Shown: piece by piece, positions 7,007 to 10,918 of the stretch
How positions within the stretch are numbered: the first letter of the stretch is position 1
Layout: each line of letters starts with the position of its first letter
Source of the DNA: Candidatus Culexmicrobium profundum
Lineage (GTDB): Archaea > Thermoproteota > Methanomethylicia > Culexarchaeales > Culexmicrobiaceae
Assembly: GCA_025061245.1 (NCBI GenBank)
Contig: JANZKD010000049.1
Coordinates: forward strand, 1-10,918
Direction of reading: 5' to 3'
DNA: 10,918 bases
The notes under the pieces: model-generated
Told to the model about the DNA's origin: nothing
The model's input: the letters and a program-made list of their open reading frames with translations, nothing else
Databases searched by the model: none
Program-made: the position numbers and the translations under genes

Positions 7007-8041
7007 ATGGAGCGTGAAGTAAAAGTCGTAATCTATGGTATGGGTGAGATTGGAAAGCGAGTTGTAAGAGCGTTGTCAGAGAAGAAGGGAGTTAAAGTGG
7101 TTGGTGCTATAGACATTGCAGAGAGTAAAATTGGGAAAGATGTTGGTGAACTTGCTGGTTTAGACAGAAAGCTAGGTGTCGTTGTTTCACCTAATGTAGA
7201 TAAAGTTCTAGGGGAAACTAAACCTGACGTAGTTATACATATGACGCAATCATATTTCAAAAAAGTCTTTCCGCAACTTGTGAAAATAGTGGAATATGGT
7301 GCTAATGTAGTTTCAACTTGTGAAGAACTTTCATATCCCTACATTGTGGATGAGAATTTAGCTAAGAAGCTTGACAGTCTTGCTAAGGAGCATGGAGTAA
7401 CTATACTTGGAACTGGTATTAATCCTGGTTTTCTCATGGATACGTTAGTTATAACATTGACTGGTGCATGTGTAAAAGTTAACAAGATAAAGGTTACCCG
7501 TGTAATTAATGCTTCTACACGTAGAGAGCCGTTTCAGAGGAAGATTGGTGCAGGATTATCTGTTGAAGAGTTTAATGATAGAATTAAGAAGAAGATAATC
7601 AGTGGACATGTTGGATTGGAGCAGTCGATTGCTCTTATAGCTAGTGCACTGGGATGGAAGTTGGATAAAATTGTAGTTGAAGATGTAAAGCCAGTTGTAG
7701 CTGAAAAGGAGATTAAAACTGATTTTCTAGTAGTAAAGCCTGGTCAAGTTGCTGGTCTGATGCAAATTGCCAAGGGTATTGCTGAGGGAGAAGAGAAGAT
7801 TATCCTTGATTTCAGAGCATTTGTCGGTGCTTCTGAGGAATATGATGCCATTGAAATTGATGGTTTGCCTCCTATAAATGAGAAGATAGTGCCGTGTGTC
7901 CATGGTGATTGGGGTACTGTAGCAATGGTTATTAACTCGATTCCCAAGGTTATAAATGCTCCACCAGGATTAAAAACCATGAAGGATCTTCCAGTGCCTT
8001 CAGCAACTCCTGTAGACTTACGTGTCTGCTTAAAATCTTAA
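7007..8041 (+). CDS. NAD(P)-dependent oxidoreductase, 2,4-diaminopentanoate dehydrogenase (Ord) / DapB-like family
   Basis: A 344-residue protein with an N-terminal Rossmann fold: YGMGEIGKRVV (10-20) is the dinucleotide loop, and D36 at the end of the second strand (VGAID) suggests some preference for NAD(H). The middle has TCEELSYP (104-111), GTGINPGF (135-142) and the stretch DAS/NAS-TRREPFQRKIGAG (169-183), then GHVGLEQS (200-207) and a GQVAGLMQIAKG block. These are hallmarks of the family of clostridial 2,4-diaminopentanoate dehydrogenase from ornithine fermentation, related in fold to dihydrodipicolinate reductase. No other ornithine-degradation gene (for example oraE, oraS or ortA/ortB) is nearby, so the substrate here is unknown; another amino-acid or imine substrate is possible. 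Codon use seems less T-ended than in feoB just upstream. Family assignment is good; the exact reaction is inferred. Confidence 0.8.
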   Translation: MEREVKVVIYGMGEIGKRVVRALSEKKGVKVVGAIDIAESKIGKDVGELAGLDRKLGVVVSPNVDKVLGETKPDVVIHMTQSYFKKVFPQLVKIVEYGANVVSTCEELSYPYIVDENLAKKLDSLAKEHGVTILGTGINPGFLMDTLVITLTGACVKVNKIKVTRVINASTRREPFQRKIGAGLSVEEFNDRIKKKIISGHVGLEQSIALIASALGWKLDKIVVEDVKPVVAEKEIKTDFLVVKPGQVAGLMQIAKGIAEGEEKIILDFRAFVGASEEYDAIEIDGLPPINEKIVPCVHGDWGTVAMVINSIPKVINAPPGLKTMKDLPVPSATPVDLRVCLKS

Positions 8042-8049
8042 CTCTCCTA

Positions 8050-8077
8050 TTTTTGTTAAATTTTACTTTATATTTTT
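8050..8077 (+). terminator. T-rich tract after the ord-like gene, possible archaeal terminator
   Basis: Three T-runs (8050-8054, 8061-8064, 8073-8077) begin 9 bases after the TAA stop. Archaeal RNA polymerase terminates at such oligo-T tracts without a stable hairpin. The tract directly precedes the next promoter, which is a sensible place for termination, but A+T-rich spacers often look like this. Confidence 0.4.
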
Positions 8078-8081
8078 CAGC

Positions 8082-8100
8082 TTTTATATAGCATTATATA
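8082..8100 (+). promoter_or_regulatory. Predicted TATA box region of sua5
   Basis: TTTTATATA (8082-8090) and ATTATATA (8093-8100) are two candidate TATA boxes. Initiation about 25 bases downstream would give a leader of roughly 20-30 bases before the ATG at 8142, long enough to include the GGTGA site at 8132-8136. It is the clearest promoter-like sequence in the longest gap of the window. Confidence 0.55.
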
Positions 8101-8131
8101 CAGAGTTAAGTTTACAGTTTTTGGGATTAAT

Positions 8132-8136
8132 GGTGA
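8132..8136 (+). promoter_or_regulatory. Ribosome binding site that decides the sua5 start
   Basis: GGTGA, the 3' half of GGAGGTGA, has its GG pair 8 bases before the ATG at 8142. This supports 8142 rather than the in-frame ATG at 8130 or TTG at 8121, which lack such a site. Confidence 0.55.
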
Positions 8137-8141
8137 ATTGT

Positions 8142-8780
8142 ATGGTTGAAGTGGTTAAGGTTAATCCTCTAGATTTAGATTTATCTCTTATTAGGAGAGC
8201 TGCTGATGTCGTTATCAATGGTGGTTTAGTTGTTTATCCAACAGATACTGTTTATGGCTTGGGAGCTAATCCTTTTGATTTAAATGCAGTTAAAAAGGCA
8301 ATTACTGTTAAACGAAGAGGTAGGAAACCTATGCCTTTACTTGTGTCTAGTATTGAGGTTGCTAAGAAATTGGTGCATGTTGATAATTTAGCTTTATTGT
8401 TAATGGAAGCTTTTTGGCCTGGCCCATTAACGATTGTCTTACCTAGAAAATCCATTGTTCCTGACATAGTTACAGCTGGATTTAATTCTCTAGGGGTTAG
8501 GATGCCTAATCATCCTGTTGCACTTAAGTTGATAGAGTTTTGTGGAGGGCAAATATTGGGTACAAGTGCGAATTTATCGGGCTATCCTCCACCTACTACT
8601 GCTAATGAAGCTATTTCTCAGATTGGGGATAAAGTTGACTTGGTAATTGACTCTGGGAGATGTCCTTTTGGTGTTTCTTCAACTGTTATTAGTTTAGTTG
8701 GAGGATTTAAAGTTATTCGGGAAGGAGCAATTAAAGCTAAATTGTTAATAGATTTTTTAAAAAATAAAGGAGAATTTTAG
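8142..8780 (+). CDS. Threonylcarbamoyl-AMP synthase, short Sua5/YrdC type
   Basis: This enzyme makes threonylcarbamoyl-adenylate from threonine, bicarbonate and ATP; the KEOPS complex then transfers the group to A37 of ANN-reading tRNAs (t6A). The 212 residues form a single YrdC domain. Motifs are GGLVVYPTDTVYGLGANPF (27-45), KRRGRKPMPLLV (57-68), the FWPGPLTIVL block (91-100), GVRMPNHP (118-125), GTSANLSG (140-147) and the end block SSTVISL...IREGAI (179-197). It lacks the extra C-terminal Sua5 domain that brings long Sua5 proteins to about 340 residues. No KEOPS subunit is adjacent. It appears to be transcribed alone from its own promoter. Its last four bases overlap the stop codon of the convergent tldE gene, leaving no spacer for a terminator. 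Confidence 0.93.
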   Translation: MVEVVKVNPLDLDLSLIRRAADVVINGGLVVYPTDTVYGLGANPFDLNAVKKAITVKRRGRKPMPLLVSSIEVAKKLVHVDNLALLLMEAFWPGPLTIVLPRKSIVPDIVTAGFNSLGVRMPNHPVALKLIEFCGGQILGTSANLSGYPPPTTANEAISQIGDKVDLVIDSGRCPFGVSSTVISLVGGFKVIREGAIKAKLLIDFLKNKGEF

Positions 8781-10129
8781 ATTGATACTCTGACTCTTTC
8801 GAATTTGATTGATGGTGCAATGAGAAAGCTTATTTGTTCAACATCGTCTCCTTGTCCAGCGTATTTGGATAGTAATTCTTGAAATGTTCCTGCAACCATG
8901 CATCCTCGTACTGTTCCAACTATTTCTCCATTTATTATAGCATATGCTGGGTTTGCTGAGACTGAGAATGCTCCTGTAGCAATATTTGTGCTGTGTGCTC
9001 CCATTACTCCTCTTATCAGTACTCCTTCTTTTACGTCCCCAATTAATTCTTCTAGTTTCATTGTTTCGCCGCTTATTATCTGGTTTCTAGGTGATATTGA
9101 TATGGCGCTTCTAAATTGTCTAGTTGCATTTCCAGTGCTTTCCTTGTTTTCTTTGAATGCTGTATAACTATCATAGAGATATCCCTTTAATACTCCTTTT
9201 TCGATTATTATGTTTCTCTGTGATGGTACTCCTTCAGCATCAACTGGAGTTGTTCTTAGGCCTCCATCCATGGTTCCATCATCTATTAATGTTAGACTTT
9301 CTGGTGCAATTTGGCTGTTAATTTTGTTTGTTAGGTATGATTTTCCTTCTTGTACATTGTATGCATCTATTGCCCTTATGAAGCCATATCCCATTAAGCT
9401 TACGAATGCTCTAGGTTGAAATATTACTGTTTTTTCTCCTCCCTCAATTTTGGCCTTTTTTAATCCGAGTTCGGCGTATTTAATTGCTTCTTCTTGGCAT
9501 AATTTAATGTTGATTTCATTTAGCATTCTGCGGTTTTGACTTTTTCCACCAATGCATCTTATTCCCTCTTTTTCCGCTATGATGTATACTGTTGTTCCTA
9601 TGAAGCTTTCTTTGAATGATGTTTCTATTCCTAGGCTGTTGGCGATTGCTTTTTCAATCCATGTGAATGAGTATCCGGAGACGATTGTATTGAAGTTTGG
9701 ATTTTTCTCCATTGTTTCACTTAAAATGGTTCTGATTTCTTCAAAGGCTTCGTCTATGGGTGGGGTTAATATGTTTTTATCGAATATTTTATGTACGCTT
9801 GTTGGTGTTTTGGCGGGGGGTAGAGATTTGAAGTCTGGGTCTGGTTCTTTTAGTTTCGCTAGTTCGATGGCTTCTTTTATGCTTTTTATTATGCTTTCTT
9901 CTTCAAGTATTGTTGTATATGCATAGGCGATGCTTTTTCCTACAGCAACTCTTATTCCTATTCCTTCAACCATTTCGCTTGTGGCTCTTCTGTCTTTTAT
10001 TCCTCCAATTTTATCATTGGTTGCTTGAATGGATGTTGAGAATGATTTTGATGCATATGCGTCAGCTTGATTAGCACCCATTTCTAATGATTTTTTAACT
10101 GCAAAGGATACGGCTTCAATTAATTTCAT
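8777..10129 (-). CDS. TldE/PmbA-family protein, non-catalytic partner of TldD
   Basis: A 450-residue protein of the U62 family. In bacteria TldD and TldE form a heterodimeric zinc protease that trims unfolded peptides, matures microcin B17 and degrades the CcdA antitoxin; TldE has no zinc site of its own. Here the family pattern is seen in the N-terminal region (MEGIGIRVAVG-like at 54-64), in IDDGTMDGGLRTTPVDAEG (282-300), VLKGYLYDSYTAF (313-325) and MGAHSTNIATGAFSV (376-390), close to PmbA proteins. The segment around 240-254, where TldD has HExxxH, lacks it. The start ATG shares one base with the tldD TAA (TAATG), and GGAGG (10143-10139) lies 9 bases upstream, so the pair is co-translated. 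Third codon positions are A-rich, the reverse of the T-rich + strand genes. The archaeal substrate is unknown. Confidence 0.93.
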   Translation of the reverse strand: MKLIEAVSFAVKKSLEMGANQADAYASKSFSTSIQATNDKIGGIKDRRATSEMVEGIGIRVAVGKSIAYAYTTILEEESIIKSIKEAIELAKLKEPDPDFKSLPPAKTPTSVHKIFDKNILTPPIDEAFEEIRTILSETMEKNPNFNTIVSGYSFTWIEKAIANSLGIETSFKESFIGTTVYIIAEKEGIRCIGGKSQNRRMLNEINIKLCQEEAIKYAELGLKKAKIEGGEKTVIFQPRAFVSLMGYGFIRAIDAYNVQEGKSYLTNKINSQIAPESLTLIDDGTMDGGLRTTPVDAEGVPSQRNIIIEKGVLKGYLYDSYTAFKENKESTGNATRQFRSAISISPRNQIISGETMKLEELIGDVKEGVLIRGVMGAHSTNIATGAFSVSANPAYAIINGEIVGTVRGCMVAGTFQELLSKYAGQGDDVEQISFLIAPSIKFERVRVSI

Positions 10130-10918
10130 TATGCTCTCCCTCCTACAATTATTTCTTCAATTCTCATATGTGGTCCTCCACAGGTGTTTCTCATTGATTG
10201 TCCAGCTTTTCCACAGAAGCTTGGGTATATGTCAAAGTCTTTTGCGACGCCTGAAACATTCTTTAGTGTTTCAAGTATGAAACCGCTCATGCTGAAGTCT
10301 CTTAGATGCTTTGTTATTTCTCCATGCTCGATTAGATATGCTTCTTGAGCTCCAAATTGAAATATTCCTTCAGCAGAGCTAACTTGTCCTCCTCTTCCAC
10401 CTATCGCGTATATTCCATATTTAATGTCTTCAATCAATTCTTCAAATGTCATGTCTCCTGGCTGGAAGTATGTGTTTGTCATTCTAACTATTGGTGGGAA
10501 TCTATAGTCTTGTGCTCTTGCATTTGCTGTTAATGGTAGTCCCAATTTGTTTGCTGTTTCTCTATTAGTTAAGTATCCTTTTAATATTCCATTTTGAATT
10601 AATACCTTTCTTTGTGCCCTTACACCTTCATCGTCGTAGACGTCGCTTCCAAATCTACCCATTATTGTGGCGTCATCAATTAGGGTTACATGTTCTGATC
10701 CAATTTTTTCGCCTATTTTTCCTCTTAAAACACTTATTCCTCTTAGGACGCTGTCTGCCTCTGATGCATGTCCAATTGCTTCATGAGCTAGTAATCCTGC
10801 TAGGACCCCGTTAACTACAACTGTGAATTTTCCTCCTGGCGCTGGTTTAGCTTTTAGTAGTTTTAGGGCTTTCTCAGCTGCTCTTTTACTTCTTTCACTG
10901 ATTTTCATTTTTCCAATT
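10129..10918 (-). CDS. tldD: TldD-family zinc metalloprotease, 5' truncated by window edge
   Basis: This is the catalytic subunit of the TldD-TldE protease. The visible part is the C-terminal 262 residues; the frame stays open to the window edge. Counting from an internal Met at 10908-10906, the zinc motif is HEAIGH (42-47, bases 10785-10768), followed by KIGEKIGSEHVTLIDDAT, the DDEG...QR..L..NGILKGYL block (92-112), RMTNTYFQPG (142-151) and FCGKAGQ with C232, which corresponds to the third zinc ligand position in TldD as I recall it. Full-length TldD is about 450-480 residues, so roughly 200 N-terminal residues lie outside; the Met at 10908 is probably not the start, because the sequence around it reads as the normal family lead-in to the zinc domain. 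The stop overlaps the tldE start by one base. The catalytic site looks intact. Confidence 0.93.
   Translation of the reverse strand, partial: IGKMKISERSKRAAEKALKLLKAKPAPGGKFTVVVNGVLAGLLAHEAIGHASEADSVLRGISVLRGKIGEKIGSEHVTLIDDATIMGRFGSDVYDDEGVRAQRKVLIQNGILKGYLTNRETANKLGLPLTANARAQDYRFPPIVRMTNTYFQPGDMTFEELIEDIKYGIYAIGGRGGQVSSAEGIFQFGAQEAYLIEHGEITKHLRDFSMSGFILETLKNVSGVAKDFDIYPSFCGKAGQSMRNTCGGPHMRIEEIIVGGRA

Larger units (their letters stand above)
8037..8110 (+). repeat. 9-base inverted repeat flanking the sua5 promoter
   Basis: CTTAACTCT (8037-8045), which spans the stop codon of the ord-like gene, is perfectly complementary to AGAGTTAAG (8102-8110). The 56 bases between them hold the T-runs and TATA boxes. 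Matches of this size over such a distance are expected a few times by chance in a window this long, so a function is uncertain. Confidence 0.35.

Noticed and set aside
7033..8467. Short - strand frames within the ord-like and sua5 genes (7033-7260, 7744-7980, 8252-8467)
   Set aside because: Each is fully nested in a gene with family motifs on the + strand and shows no motif of its own.
8898..10814. Several + strand frames antisense to tldE and tldD (8898-9167, 9210-9419, 9552-9926, 10345-10533, 10614-10814)
   Set aside because: They mirror conserved TldE/TldD coding sequence; stop-poor antisense frames are expected from the T-rich + strand.
10129..10908. Reading tldD as a complete 259-residue protein starting at the Met at 10908
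   Set aside because: The frame stays open to the window edge and the sequence around that Met is the usual internal lead-in to the TldD zinc domain, so the gene is cut rather than short.
1..10918. Defence system, CRISPR array, insertion sequence or tRNA gene
   Set aside because: No direct-repeat array, transposase, terminal repeats or tRNA-like sequence was seen; Mre11-Rad50 alone is a repair operon, not evidence of defence.

Overview
The window looks archaeal. It carries an Mre11-Rad50 pair in one overlapping operon, a TATA box placed as if for a leaderless or nearly leaderless transcript, Shine-Dalgarno sequences of the GGAGGTGA type, a DtxR-like regulator with a Feo iron-uptake operon, and a TldD/TldE pair. 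Hand counts of a few lines give about 35% G+C. The + strand is strongly T-rich. The lineage cannot be fixed from this window; a member of the Thermoproteota/TACK group is a guess from the style of the Rad50 and Mre11 proteins. I see no mobile element, CRISPR array, tRNA, rRNA or prophage gene. Genes are packed tightly and no gap exceeds about 100 bases.

Region 1 (1-3844, + strand) is DNA end processing. It holds the tail of an upstream gene (by position perhaps HerA), then mre11 and rad50, joined by 4-base stop/start overlaps. A nurA gene does not follow rad50.

Region 2 (3845-6953, + strand) is an iron-uptake unit. A TATA box and a palindrome lie just before a DtxR-family repressor with an unusual mixed metal site and a cysteine-rich tail. 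Next come a fusion of a winged helix, a histidine-rich middle and a FeoA domain, and then FeoB, the GTP-driven Fe(II) permease. The three genes overlap or abut, so sensor, FeoA partner and transporter are probably made together. The first gene, and perhaps the second, may regulate the unit according to iron. This is the most interesting part of the window.

Region 3 (6954-8780, + strand) has two apparently unrelated housekeeping or metabolic genes. One encodes an oxidoreductase of the 2,4-diaminopentanoate dehydrogenase (Ord) family. The other encodes a short Sua5/YrdC threonylcarbamoyl-AMP synthase with its own TATA-containing promoter.

Region 4 (8777-10918, - strand) is a tldD-tldE operon for a two-subunit metalloprotease. 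TldD is cut by the window edge but keeps its HExxxH zinc motif; TldE lacks it, as usual. tldE and sua5 converge and share four bases at their stop codons.
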